Below are positions 8,294 to 18,301 of a stretch of 64,000 bases of DNA, in pieces (the first letter of the stretch is position 1; the number at the start of each line of letters is the position of its first letter). The stretch lies in NCBI GenBank assembly GCA_963740395.1, contig CAVUEP010000094.1, positions 48,611 through 112,610 of the forward strand. The letters run 5' to 3'. The notes under the pieces were generated by a model. That model saw nothing but the letters and a program-made list of their open reading frames with translations. It made no database searches and was not told the origin of the DNA. Origin of the DNA: CADEEN01 sp963740395 (GTDB taxonomy: Bacteria; Pseudomonadota; Gammaproteobacteria; Burkholderiales; Burkholderiaceae_C). The translations under genes were made by a program, and so were the position numbers.

Positions 8294-10417
8294 ATGAGGT
8301 TGCCCGAGCAACTCGACCCTGGGCGGGCCGAGCCCTTCGGCGCGCTGGCGCGCGACGGCGGTGTCAACGTCGCCGTGTTCTCCGACCACGCCGAGCGCAT
8401 CGAGTTGTGCCTCTTCGACGTCTCGGGCGCGAGTGAACTCAGGCGCTACACGTTGCATGGGCCGCACGACGGGGTCTTCCATGGCTTTCTCGACGGCGTC
8501 GGGCCGGGCCTGGTCTATGGCCTGCGCGCGCATGGCCCGTACGCCCCCGAACGCGGGCACCGCTTCAACCCGAACAAGCTGCTGCTCGACCCCTGGGCGC
8601 GCGAGATCGTCGGCCAGCATGCCTGGCGCGCCGAGCATTACGGCTACGCGGTCGGGCACCCCGACGGCCGCCGCTCGTTCGACACCCGTGACAACGCGGT
8701 CCATGCCTTGAAGGCGCGCGTCGCGGCTGCGCCGCAGCCGGCCGCGGGTTGGGTCAACGCGCCGCGCGTCGCCGACGACGACGTCGTCGTCTATGAACTG
8801 CATGTCAGGGGCTTCGGCATGGGGCTGCCGGGGCTGCCGGCCGAGCTGCGCGGCACCTACGCTGGCCTGGCCCACCCGGTCGCACTGGCCCACTTCAAGG
8901 CCCTGGGCGTGACCACGCTCGAGTTGCTGCCGGTGCAATACCACCTCGACGAGCCGGGGCTGGCCGAGAAGGGCCTCGTCAACTACTGGGGCTACAACAC
9001 GCTCGGTTTCTTCTGCCCCGACCCGCGCCTGGCCGCCGGCGACCGCAGCGATCCGAGCGCCGTGGCCGAGGAGTTCCGCCACATGGTGGCCGCGCTGCAC
9101 GAGCAGGGCCTGGAAGTCGTGCTCGACGTGGTCTACAACCACACGCCCGAAGGCGACGAGACCGGCCCCACGCTGTCGATGCGCGGCCTCGACCACGCCA
9201 GCTGGTACCGCCTGAGCGGCGACGAGCGGACCTGCGAGAACCTCAGTGGCTGCGGCAACACGCTCAATGTGGCGCACCCGCGCGTGACGCAGTTCGTGCT
9301 GGATTCGCTGCGCTACTGGGCGCACGAGATGGGTGTCGACGGCTTCCGCTTCGATCTGGCGCCGGTGCTTGGCCGCACGCGGCAGGGCTTCGAACGGCAG
9401 GCTGCCTTCTTCACCGCCCTGGCGCAGGACCCCGTGCTGGCGCGCACGCGCCTGATCGCCGAGCCCTGGGACGCCAGCCATGGTGGCTACCAGTTGGGTC
9501 ACTTTCCGCCGCGCTGGTTGGAGTGGAACGACAAGTTCCGCGACAGCGTGCGCCGCTACTGGCTCGCCAGCGCCGGCGCCCAGGGTGTCAGCCGCGGCGA
9601 ATTCGCGCGTCGCTTCAGCGCCAGCAACGATCTTTTCCACCATGGGAACCGTGGCCCGCTGTCGAGTGTGAACTACGTCGCCGTGCATGACGGCTTCACG
9701 CTGGCCGACGTGGTCAGCTTCAGCTGCAAGCACAACCAGGCCAACGGCGAAGGCAACCGCGACGGCAACGGCCACGAGGTGGCGGCCAATTTCGGTGTCG
9801 AAGGCCCGACCGACGACGCGGCGGTGAATCTGGCGCGCGAGCGCGTGCGCCGCGCCATGCTGGCCACGCTGCTGCTGGCGCAGGGCACGCCGATGCTGTG
9901 CGCCGGCGACGAGATCGGCAACAGCCAGCAGGGCAACAACAACGCCTACTGCCAGGACAACCCGACCGGGTGGCTGGCCTGGGAACATGCCGACGCCAAC
10001 CTGCTTGGCTTCGTGCAACAGCTGATCGCGCTGCGCCGCGCCGAGCCCGGGTTGCGCCACGCGCGCTGGTTCCGGCATGCGCCGGCCGCGGCGGGTGAGC
10101 GCAGCCTGGTCTGGCTCGCGCCGGCCGGTCACGACATGCAGGTTCACGATTGGCATGACGCCACCCAGCGCGCCTTTGCCTGCCGCATCGACGCCGCCCC
10201 GGGCAACGCAGCGCCGACGTCGCCGGGGTCTGGACACCTGGTGCTGGCCTTCAACCCCGAACCGACGCCGCAGCCGTTCACGTTGCCGCCTGGACTCTGG
10301 CAGGTGGCCATCGACAGCGCCGGTGAGTTGGGCGCGGGTGACATGCCTGCGGCGCACCGCCCGCTTGTCATCCCCGCGCGCGCGCTGGTCGTCCTGCGCG
10401 CGACGAATTCCGATTGA
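8294..10417 (+). CDS. glgX: Glycogen debranching enzyme GlgX (GH13 isoamylase type)
   Basis: Hydrolyses alpha-1,6 branches of limit dextrins left by GlgP. An N-terminal CBM48-like domain (about residues 10-110, GGVNVAVFSDHAERIEL) precedes the GH13 barrel. Catalytic regions are DVVYNHT (I), GVDGFRFDLA with the nucleophile Asp (II), LIAEPWD with the acid/base Glu (III) and VAVHDGFT (IV). The ATG at 8294 (MRLPEQLDPG) was chosen over one at 8249. It aligns with the family start and follows GCGAGGCG. The protein has 707 residues. It starts 72 bases after the repaired glgP stop and is followed by malQ after 16 bases. Confidence 0.93.
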   Translation: MRLPEQLDPGRAEPFGALARDGGVNVAVFSDHAERIELCLFDVSGASELRRYTLHGPHDGVFHGFLDGVGPGLVYGLRAHGPYAPERGHRFNPNKLLLDPWAREIVGQHAWRAEHYGYAVGHPDGRRSFDTRDNAVHALKARVAAAPQPAAGWVNAPRVADDDVVVYELHVRGFGMGLPGLPAELRGTYAGLAHPVALAHFKALGVTTLELLPVQYHLDEPGLAEKGLVNYWGYNTLGFFCPDPRLAAGDRSDPSAVAEEFRHMVAALHEQGLEVVLDVVYNHTPEGDETGPTLSMRGLDHASWYRLSGDERTCENLSGCGNTLNVAHPRVTQFVLDSLRYWAHEMGVDGFRFDLAPVLGRTRQGFERQAAFFTALAQDPVLARTRLIAEPWDASHGGYQLGHFPPRWLEWNDKFRDSVRRYWLASAGAQGVSRGEFARRFSASNDLFHHGNRGPLSSVNYVAVHDGFTLADVVSFSCKHNQANGEGNRDGNGHEVAANFGVEGPTDDAAVNLARERVRRAMLATLLLAQGTPMLCAGDEIGNSQQGNNNAYCQDNPTGWLAWEHADANLLGFVQQLIALRRAEPGLRHARWFRHAPAAAGERSLVWLAPAGHDMQVHDWHDATQRAFACRIDAAPGNAAPTSPGSGHLVLAFNPEPTPQPFTLPPGLWQVAIDSAGELGAGDMPAAHRPLVIPARALVVLRATNSD

Positions 10418-10433
10418 CCCGCCCGCCCGCGCC

Positions 10434-11957
10434 ATGAACCCGGTCCAGGCCACACAGCGTGCAGCGGGCATCCTGCTGCACATCACTTCGCTGCCCGGAC
10501 CGCATGGCGTCGGCGACTTTGGCCCCGACGCCTACCGCTTCGTCGACTGGCTGGCCTCGGCGGGACAGACGATTTGGCAGTGGCTGCCGATCACGCCCGT
10601 CGGCCCCGGCGATTCGCCCTACCAGAGCCCCTCGGCCTTCGCCGGCAGCCCCCTGATGGTGGCGCTGGAGCCTCTGGTCGAGCGCGGCTGGCTGAGCCCG
10701 CCGACCTTGCCGGAGGGTGGTTTCTCCGCCGAGCGGGTCGACTTCAGCCGCGTCATCCCCTGGCGCGACGGCCAGTTGCGCGCCGCCGCAGCAGGCTTTG
10801 CGGCGCATGGCAGCGCGGGCGATCGCGCGGCACTTGCCGACTGGTGCGCGCGCGAGGCGGCCTGGCTCGATGATTACGCGCTGTTCATGGCGCTGTTCAA
10901 CATCCACGGCATGACGCCCTGGTGGGAGTGGGACAAGCCGCTGCGCCAGCGCGATCCCAAGGCCGTTGCCGCGGCCCGCCTCGAGCATGCAGGCGAAGTC
11001 GATTACTGGCGCTTCGTGCAATGGTGCTGGGACTCGCAATGCGTGGCACTCAGGCGCTACGCCAACGGCAAGGGCGTCGCGCTGATCAGCGACATCCCGA
11101 TCTACGTGGCCGACAACAGCGCCGACGTGTGGTCGCGCCCGGACCTCTACTTTCTGGGCGACGACGGCCTGCCCACCGTGATCGCTGGTGCGCCGCCCGA
11201 CGATCTCGGTCCCGAGGGCCAGCGTTGGGGCAATCCGCTCTACCGTTGGGACCGGATGGCGGCGGAAGACTTCGCCTGGTGGTCGGCGCGCGTCAGGCGC
11301 GTGCTCGCGCTGGCCGACGTGGTGCGCATCGACCACTTCCGCGGTTTCGCCGGCTATTGGGAAATCCCCGCCAGTTCACCCACGGCCAAGTCCGGTCGCT
11401 GGGTCACGGGGCCGGGGCGCGCCTTGTTCGACGCGATCGAGCGTTCGCTGGGCAAGCTGCCGATCATTGCCGAGGACCTGGGCCTGATCACGCCCGACGT
11501 GATCGAACTCATCGAAGGCTGCCGATTGCCGCGCATGAAGGTGATGATCTTCGGCTTCGGCGGTGACGGCGCGCACGAGTTCCTGCCGCACAACTACCGC
11601 CCCGAGACCATTGTCTACACCAGCACCCACGACACCGACACGGCGCGCGGCTGGTGGAACCACGCCACCGAGGCCGAGCGCCGTTTCGCCAGCGCCTACC
11701 TCGACTGCGATGCCGACGGGGCCCATTGGGCCATGATCCGCGCCGCCTGCAACTCGGTCTCGCAATTGGCCGTGTTTCCGCTGCAGGACGTGCTGGGCCT
11801 GCCGAGCGAGCAGCGCATGAACCTGCCGGGCACGCTGAGCAAGCTCAACTGGAGCTGGCGCTTTGCCTGGACCATGATCGGCCACGAAGCTGCCACGTTG
11901 CTCGGGGTCATCACGGCCACCAGCGGGCGCGCGCCGATCCGGCTGCTGCAGGCCTGA
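10434..11957 (+). CDS. malQ: 4-alpha-glucanotransferase (amylomaltase)
   Basis: GH77 disproportionating enzyme that reshuffles short maltodextrins into chains usable by the phosphorylase, releasing glucose. Motifs include RIDHFRGF (catalytic Asp), PIIAEDLG (acid/base Glu) and TSTHDTDT (third carboxylate). SPYQSPSAFAGSPL is a typical N-terminal stretch. At 507 residues it belongs to the short bacterial form, lacking the extra N-terminal domains of E. coli MalQ. It is the third gene of glgP-glgX-malQ and has no defect. Confidence 0.93.
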   Translation: MNPVQATQRAAGILLHITSLPGPHGVGDFGPDAYRFVDWLASAGQTIWQWLPITPVGPGDSPYQSPSAFAGSPLMVALEPLVERGWLSPPTLPEGGFSAERVDFSRVIPWRDGQLRAAAAGFAAHGSAGDRAALADWCAREAAWLDDYALFMALFNIHGMTPWWEWDKPLRQRDPKAVAAARLEHAGEVDYWRFVQWCWDSQCVALRRYANGKGVALISDIPIYVADNSADVWSRPDLYFLGDDGLPTVIAGAPPDDLGPEGQRWGNPLYRWDRMAAEDFAWWSARVRRVLALADVVRIDHFRGFAGYWEIPASSPTAKSGRWVTGPGRALFDAIERSLGKLPIIAEDLGLITPDVIELIEGCRLPRMKVMIFGFGGDGAHEFLPHNYRPETIVYTSTHDTDTARGWWNHATEAERRFASAYLDCDADGAHWAMIRAACNSVSQLAVFPLQDVLGLPSEQRMNLPGTLSKLNWSWRFAWTMIGHEAATLLGVITATSGRAPIRLLQA

Positions 11958-12092
11958 GCCGGGGCTGCGCTTGCCACCGGCGCCCGGATCCTGGCGATCC
12001 GTCGCAAAGCGGCGCGCCGGCCTGCCCCGCCGGGTAAGCTCGCTGGTTCATCGTGTCCGAGGACGCGAATCCACTGTCCTGGAGCTGGCTTG

Positions 12093-13271
12093 ATGCTGCA
12101 ACACCGTGTCCTCTTTGCCGTCCTGGCCGCACTGGCGCTGGCCGCCTGCGGCCGGCCCGGCGACACCGCCACCACGGCGGCAACGCCGGTCGGCAAGGCC
12201 GCCTCGGGCGTGACGGCGGCCACGCCGGTGCTGTTGCTGTCGCCCGAGGACCTGCGCACAGTGGCCGCGGGTGAGGCCGGCGGCGGACCCGTGATCACGG
12301 GCTCGGTGCAACCGGAGAAGCGCGCCGACCTGCGCGCCGAAGTGGCGGCCGTCGTGACCCAGGTGCTCAAGGGCAATGGCGACGCGGTCAAGCGCGGTGA
12401 CCTGTTGATGCGCCTGGACGACACCGTGTTGCGCGAGTCGCTGCAGTCGGCCGACGCGTCGGCGCGCGCGGCCAGGCAGGCCTTCGAGCAGGCCGAGCGC
12501 ACGGTGCAGCGCCTCAAGACCCTGCAAGGGCAGGGCATGACCACGGTGCAGGCACTCGAGGACGCCGAAGTGCGACGCAACAGTGCGCAGAGCGAGTTGG
12601 CCGCAGCGGCATCGCGCGTGGCCAGTGCGCAGCAGCAGCTGCGCCGCACCGAGGTGCGGGCGCCCTTCGACGGCGTCGTCAGCGAGCGCAAGGCGTCGGT
12701 CGGCGACACGGCGCAGGTCGGCAAGGAACTGGTCAAGGTGATCGGTCCCTCGAGCATGCGCTTCGAGGGCCAGGTCTCGGCCGACCGCATGCACGAGATC
12801 AAGGTCGGCCAGGCGGTGTCGTTCAGCGTCAATGGCTTCCCCGATGTGCAGTTCATCGGCAAGGTCTGGCGCATCGACCCGACCGCCAACGTCAGCACGC
12901 GACAGGTCGAGGTCATCGTCAACTTTGCTGATCCGGCCAAGGCGCCGCGCGTGGCGGGCTTGTATGCCGAGGGTCGCGTTCAGGCCAACGGCGCCCAGGC
13001 ACTGATGCTTTCCGATGCGTCGATCGTGCGCAGCGACGGCAAGGCGGCCGTCTGGCGCGTCAAGGACGGGCGCGTTGGCAAGGTGGTGGTGCAGCTGGGC
13101 GAGCGCGACGAGCGGCGCGGCGAGTACCCGCTGACGAGTGGCCTGGCCGAGGGCGACGTCATCCTGCGCAAACCGGGCGACGCACTGGTCGAGGGCCAGC
13201 AGGTCGAGTTCGCCAAGGTGGGCAACGGCCCCGCATCGGCGGCCCCAGGAACCGCGACCGCGGTCAAGTAG
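12093..13271 (+). CDS. RND efflux periplasmic adaptor (membrane fusion lipoprotein)
   Basis: HlyD/AcrA-family adaptor linking an inner-membrane RND pump to an outer-membrane channel. A lipoprotein signal ends at ALAACG (Cys near residue 19). A lipoyl half-motif around ADLRAEVAAVVTQVL precedes a coiled-coil hairpin (about 110-180, Gln/Ala-rich), then RTEVRAPFDGVVSERKASVG and beta-barrel domains. The ATG at 12093 follows GGAG with 8-base spacing; a TTG lies one codon earlier. It has 392 residues. The pump gene begins 13 bases later, so they form an operon. No TolC-like gene is present. Confidence 0.88.
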   Translation: MLQHRVLFAVLAALALAACGRPGDTATTAATPVGKAASGVTAATPVLLLSPEDLRTVAAGEAGGGPVITGSVQPEKRADLRAEVAAVVTQVLKGNGDAVKRGDLLMRLDDTVLRESLQSADASARAARQAFEQAERTVQRLKTLQGQGMTTVQALEDAEVRRNSAQSELAAAASRVASAQQQLRRTEVRAPFDGVVSERKASVGDTAQVGKELVKVIGPSSMRFEGQVSADRMHEIKVGQAVSFSVNGFPDVQFIGKVWRIDPTANVSTRQVEVIVNFADPAKAPRVAGLYAEGRVQANGAQALMLSDASIVRSDGKAAVWRVKDGRVGKVVVQLGERDERRGEYPLTSGLAEGDVILRKPGDALVEGQQVEFAKVGNGPASAAPGTATAVK

Positions 13272-13284
13272 GAAGGGCGGCGCC

Positions 13285-16200
13285 ATGTTCCTGTCCAACT
13301 TCAGCATCAAGCAACCGGTCGCGACGGTCGTCATCATCATCGGCCTGATGGGGCTGGGCCTGCTCGCGCTGAACAAGCTGCGCGTGAATCAGATTCCCGA
13401 CGTCGAGCAGCCGGTGTTGGTGGTGACGGTGCCCTACCCGGGCGCGTCGCCCGAGTCGGTCGAGCGCGAGGTGGTGAATCGCATCGAGAAGCCGCTGCAG
13501 TCGGTGTCGGGCGTCGACCAGATCCGCTCCACCGCCAGCGAGGGCAGCGCACGGATCGTGCTGATCTTCAATTTCAACAAGAACCTGATCGAGGCCGCCG
13601 ACGAGGTGCGCAATGCCATCGGCGGCGTGCGGCACAAGCTGCCGGCCGAGATTCGAGAACCCGTGATCACGCGCGTGGACCCGGCGGCACAGCCGATCGT
13701 GCAGCTGGCGTTGTCCTCGACCACGCTGAGCCACGCGGCGGTCTCGCGCCTGGCCGAAGATGAGCTGGCCGACAAGTTCCGCGGCATCACCGGTGTCGCC
13801 ACGGTCGCGGTCAACGGTTCGTTGCGGCGCGAACTGTCTGTGCTGCTGCATGCCGAGAAGTTGCGCGAATTCTCGGTCTCGGTCACGGAAGTGGTGGCCG
13901 CGCTGCGCATACAGAACACCACGGCACCGGTGGGCAAGGTGCGCGGTGTGCTCGAGGACCAGAGCATTCGCCTGGTCGGTCGCATCCAGTCGCCGGCCGA
14001 ATTCGAGCAGATCGTCGTGCGCCGGCGCGGCAACGAGCTGCTGCGCCTGGGCCAGGTGGCCAGCGTCAAGGACGACTTCGCCGAGCAGACCAGCTTCTCG
14101 ACGCGCAACGGCTTGCCCAATGTGGGCCTGTCGATCACGCGATCGCGCGAGGCCAGCACCGTCAGCGTGGCCACCGAAGTGCGCAAGCTCACCGAACAGA
14201 TCGGCAAGACCCTGCCGCCGGGCACGACGTTGCAGATCACGCGCGACGGCGGCGAGGAGGCGCAGAACAGCCTGAACAACGTGATCCACGCCCTGGTCTT
14301 CGGCGCCGGCCTGACCGTGTTCGTGGTCTACATCTTCCTCAACTCCTGGCGCTCGACGCTGATCACGGCGCTCTCGCTGCCGACCTCGGTGGTGGCGGCT
14401 TTCATCGCCGTCTGGCTGGCCGGCTTCACGCTCAACTTCATGAGCTTGCTGGGGCTGTCGCTGGCCATCGGCGTGCTGATCGACGACGCCATCGTGGTGC
14501 GGGAGAACATCGTGCGCCACATGGAGCGCGGTGCGGACCGTCGCACTGCGGCCATCAACGGCACCGCCGAGATCGGCCTGGCGGTGGCCGCGACCACGTT
14601 CTCGATCGTCGCGGTGTTCGCGCCGGTGGCCTTCATGCCCGGCGTGTCGGGCGAGTGGTTCCGGCCCTTCGGCGTCACCGTGGTGGCCTCGGTGCTGGTC
14701 AGCCTGTTCATCTCGTTCACGCTGGATCCGATGCTGTCGGCCTATTGGGGCGACCCGCCGGGCCATCACGAGGTGCCCAAGCAGGGCCTGAGCCTGGTGC
14801 TGCAGCGGTTCAACCAATGGTTCGATCACCAGGCCGACCGCTACGGCAACGTCATCGCCTGGGCCCTGCATCACCGGCGCTGGATGTTCCTGCTCGCCGT
14901 CGGCAGCCTGGTGGGCGCGCTGGCCCTGCAGATGAAGTTCGGCGGCTCGAGCTTCCTGCCGGCGTCGGACGCCGGCACGCTCGTGATCGACGTGCGCGCG
15001 CCCGCCTCGTCGAGCCTGGACTACGCGCGCGCCAAGGTCGAGAGCGTGGCCGAGCTGGCGCGCACCCTGCCCGAGACCGAGGCCACCAACAGCTATGTCA
15101 ATCCGGGCGGCGGGCGTGTCTACGTCGACATCGGCAAGAGCGACAAGCGCAAGCGCACCCATATCGCCATCGCCAAGGATCTGCGTGCGCTCACCGCGCG
15201 CTTGGTGGGCGCCGAGTACACGGTGCTCGAAGACCTGAACATGGGCGCGCAAAAGCCGGTGCAGATCCGCTTCACGGGCGCGGACTCGCGCAAGCTGCTC
15301 GAGATCACCACCGACTTCATGGCCAAGCTGCGGCTGGTGCCGGGGGCCGTCGACGTCGGACTGTCCGAGCAGGATCCGCAGGACGAGCTGAAGATCGAGC
15401 TCGACCGCGGCCTGGCCAATGCGCTGGGCATCTCCGTGGCCGATGCGGCGCAGGCGCTGCGCGTGGCCTTTGCCGGCGTCGAGGTCGGCGACTGGGTCGA
15501 CCCGGGCGGCGAGTCGCGCGACGTCGCGGTGCGGCTGGCGCCCGAGGACCGGGTCGATGCCAGCAACATCGAGCGCCTGCCGATCGCGGTGGCCGGCACG
15601 GGGCGCATCGTGCCGCTGGACCAGATCGCGACCGTGACCATCGGCAAGGCGCCGAGCCAGATCCAGCACGCCCAGGGCAAGCGCACGGTGTCGGTCTCGG
15701 CCAATGCCCAGGGGCGGGCGTCGGGCGAGGTCACCGCCGATGCGGTGAAGATTGCCAAGGCCATCGACTTCCCGCCCGGCTACGGCATCGAGCTCGCCGG
15801 CGCCTCGCGCGACCAGCAGCAGGTGTTCGGCGCGATGCTGACGGCGCTGCTCTACGGCGTGGCGCTGATGTACCTGATCCTGGTGGTGCAGTTCGGCTCG
15901 TTCACCGCGCCGCTGCCGGTGATGCTCTCGCTGCCGCTGTCGCTGATCGGCGTGGTGCTCGCGCTGCTGGTCACCGGCGGCACGCTCAACCTGATGAGCC
16001 TGATCGGCGTGATCATGCTGATGGGCCTGGTGGCCAAGAACGCGATCCTGCTGCTCGACTGCCGCGCGCGAGCAGGAGCGCGCAGGGCGTCGAGCGCGAG
16101 GAGGCCCTGATGATCGCCGGCCGGAAGCGCCTGCGCCCGATCCTGATGACCACCTTCGCGCTCATCGCCGGCATGATGCCGGTGGCCATCGGCGTGGGCG

Positions 16201-16502
16201 AGGGCGCCGAGTTCTACCGCCCGATGGCGGTGGCGATCATCGGCGGCATCATCACCTCGACGCTGCTGACGCTGCTGGTGATCCCGAGCTTCTACGACTC
16301 GATCGAGATCGCGCGCGACGGCGCGCTGGCCAAGTTCCATGCGCGCGAGGCGCGCTGGAATCCGTTCTTCGCCTTCGTCGTGACGCTGCTCGAGGCGCTG
16401 CTGGCGCTGGTCATGCTGCGCGCGCTGTGGCGCGGCTTGGTGCGGCTGTGGCGCCTGGGACCCGGGCGCGCGGCCGTGCGTCGCGCTGAGGCTAGCGCCT
16501 GA
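13285..16502 (+). CDS. RND efflux transporter permease (frameshifted near the 3' end)
   Basis: Inner-membrane proton-driven exporter of the HAE/AcrB type. It starts MFLSNFSIKQPVATVVII. The proton-relay Asp pair is in GVLIDDAIVVREN, and two large periplasmic loops and about 12 hydrophobic segments are visible. After KNAILLLDC (about 16062) the frame breaks within a GC-rich stretch, 16062-16092, with at least one net indel. The family C-terminus then resumes as VEREEALMIAGRKRLRPI to 16502, so the intact protein is about 1070 residues. Substrate is unknown. The 3' end overlaps the convergent amylase gene by 11 bases. Confidence 0.87.
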
Positions 16503-18156
16503 GGTCGAAAACGCGCACGGATTGCGGGGCCAGCAGCACGTCGACGCTGCCGAGTGCGTCCGCGCCGGCGCTGGCGCCCCAGGTCGGGAACAGTGCACGC
16601 AGCCGCGCGCGAGCTGGCAGGCCGGCCAGTCGGGCGGTGGCGGTTGCGGTGCCGTAGTTGATCAGCACCAGGGTCCGCTCGCTGTCCAGGGCGCGTTCGA
16701 AGCCCAGCACCTGGCCCTGGGCGAACGAGCGCTCGAAGCTGCCGCGTGCAATCGACGGCCGCGTGTTGCGCAGCCCCAGCATGGCCTTGTAGAAGTTGTA
16801 GATCGAACCGGGGTCGCGAACCTGTGCCTGGACGTTGTGCGTCGCCGCGTTGGGCGCAATCGGCCGGAACGGCGTGCCGGTGGTGAATCCGCCCGAGTGC
16901 GCGTCGGAGGTCCAGCTCATCGGCGCGCGCAGTGGCGCGTCGCCCGGCAAGCCGGCCGCACCGGCCTGGCCGATCTCTTCGCCGTAATAGATGTACGGCG
17001 TGCCCGGCTGCAGCAGGTAGCCTGCCGCGGCGAGCTTGTAGCGCGTCTCGTCGCCCTCGAGCTGATCCCACAGCCGGCGGCCGGCAAACATGTCGTGGTT
17101 GGACAGGAAGGTCGCCATGGTCGGCGAGGCTCTGCGGTAGTACTCGGCCAATTCCTGCACCGACTCGACCTTGCCGCGTGCGGCTTCGATGAAGTGGTGC
17201 ACATAGCCGAAGGCGAAGGCCCCGCCACAGACCGCCGGGTCGCCGTAGGCCTGGGGTTCGGCGGTGGCTTCGCAGACCACGTAGCGGCGCGGATAGGCCG
17301 TGATCACGTCCTGCAGCTGCTTGGTGAGTTGGCGGCTTTCGGGTTGGTCGTTCCAGTCGCGCGCGCTGTTCTCGATCAGGTGCGGCACGGCGTCGAGGCG
17401 GAAGCCGGCCAGCCCGCGGTTGAGCCAGAAGCGCAGGCTGCTCAGGTGGTACTCGACCACCTCGCGATTGCGCAAGTTGAAGTCGGGTATGTGCGGCGCG
17501 AAGGTGCCGAAGTAGAAGCCGCGGGCGTGCGCAGGCGCCGCGGGCAGGTCCCTGGGGTGGCCCGTGGAGGTCCAAGGACTGCTGGCGGTCCAGTACCACG
17601 GGTTCTTGCCCCAGATGTCCCAGCCCGCGGGCGCCGCGTCGGACCAGACGAACCAGTCGCGCCACCGGCTCGCCGGGTCGCTGCGCGCAGCGACGAACAG
17701 CGGATGCTCGGCCGCACTGTGGTTGATGACGTAGTCGATGATCACGCCGATGCCGCGTTGGGCGGCCTCGCGCAGCAGCTCGTCGAAGTCGGCCAGGCTG
17801 CCGTAGGCCGGCTCGACCGCGCGGAAGTCGGCCGTCGCGTAGCCATGGTCGCCGTCGGCGCTTTTCTGGATCGGCATCAACCACAGGCCGCGGACGCCCA
17901 GCGATTTCAGGTAATCGAGGCGGCTCGTCAGTCCCGTCAGGTCGCCGATGCCGTCGCCGTCGCTGTCCTGGTAGGCGCGCACGAAGACTTCCATGAACGC
18001 CCCGTGCTGCCAATGCGCGGGCAAGGTTGGTGCCGCGGTGGATTGCGATACCCGACTCAGGTCGATCGGCGCGGGCGCCTGCGCACCGCTGGGGGTGCTG
18101 AGCAGGAGCGCCAGGAGCGCGGCGGACAGGCGAGGCAGGGTGGGGATCGGGGACAT
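16492..18156 (-). CDS. Secreted GH13 alpha-amylase family glycosidase
   Basis: Extracytoplasmic alpha-glucan hydrolase. The ATG at 18156 gives a clean signal peptide (about residues 1-28, LSAALLALLLSTPSGAQA); an in-frame GTG lies four codons upstream. All GH13 regions are present: DYVINH (I), GFRLDAVPH with the nucleophile (II), VCEATAEP with Glu (III) and LSNHDM (IV). The early block FVRAYQDSDGDGIGDLTGL resembles maltogenic and oligo-1,6-glucosidase-type enzymes. The protein has 554 residues. It is divergent from the pullulanase gene with a shared 145-base control region. Whether it prefers starch or oligosaccharides cannot be read from sequence. Confidence 0.9.
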   Translation of the reverse strand: MSPIPTLPRLSAALLALLLSTPSGAQAPAPIDLSRVSQSTAAPTLPAHWQHGAFMEVFVRAYQDSDGDGIGDLTGLTSRLDYLKSLGVRGLWLMPIQKSADGDHGYATADFRAVEPAYGSLADFDELLREAAQRGIGVIIDYVINHSAAEHPLFVAARSDPASRWRDWFVWSDAAPAGWDIWGKNPWYWTASSPWTSTGHPRDLPAAPAHARGFYFGTFAPHIPDFNLRNREVVEYHLSSLRFWLNRGLAGFRLDAVPHLIENSARDWNDQPESRQLTKQLQDVITAYPRRYVVCEATAEPQAYGDPAVCGGAFAFGYVHHFIEAARGKVESVQELAEYYRRASPTMATFLSNHDMFAGRRLWDQLEGDETRYKLAAAGYLLQPGTPYIYYGEEIGQAGAAGLPGDAPLRAPMSWTSDAHSGGFTTGTPFRPIAPNAATHNVQAQVRDPGSIYNFYKAMLGLRNTRPSIARGSFERSFAQGQVLGFERALDSERTLVLINYGTATATARLAGLPARARLRALFPTWGASAGADALGSVDVLLAPQSVRVFDLRR

Positions 18157-18186
18157 CCATGAATCCACGAGACGGGACCCATCGAC

Positions 18187-18201
18187 TGTAAGTTGACTAC
18201 T
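18187..18201. promoter_or_regulatory. Degenerate copy of the mal operator candidate
   Basis: TGTAA-GTTGA-CTACT matches eight of the ten arm bases of the palindrome at 5675-5689. It lies 30 bases upstream of the amylase start. Support is comparative within this window only. Confidence 0.3.
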
Positions 18202-18241
18202 TTCTGGCTGTAAAGCGCTCCGTCAAACCCCCAATATGGCA

Positions 18242-18256
18242 TGTAGTTTTACTTCG
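18242..18256. promoter_or_regulatory. Second degenerate operator candidate in the amylase/pullulanase control region
   Basis: TGTAG-TTTTA-CTTCG keeps the full left arm and two bases of the right arm of the 5675-5689 palindrome. It lies 45 bases upstream of the pullulanase ATG. It is weaker than the malK/glgP copy. Confidence 0.3.
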
Positions 18257-18301
18257 ATACGATGCCCGTGGCACCGTCCTGCCTGACACGAACCCGCAAG
18301 C

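Noticed and set aside
8162..10486. A 774-codon open frame antisense to glgX
   Set aside because: A shadow with His/Arg/Gln-rich low-complexity content; glgX on the plus strand is complete.
13264..15669. An 801-codon open frame antisense to the RND pump
   Set aside because: A composition artefact of high GC; the plus strand carries the conserved pump with all motifs.
18193..18221. A sigma-70 promoter for pulA starting at TTGACT
   Set aside because: No acceptable -10 hexamer lies 16-18 bases downstream; the stretch there is GC-rich.
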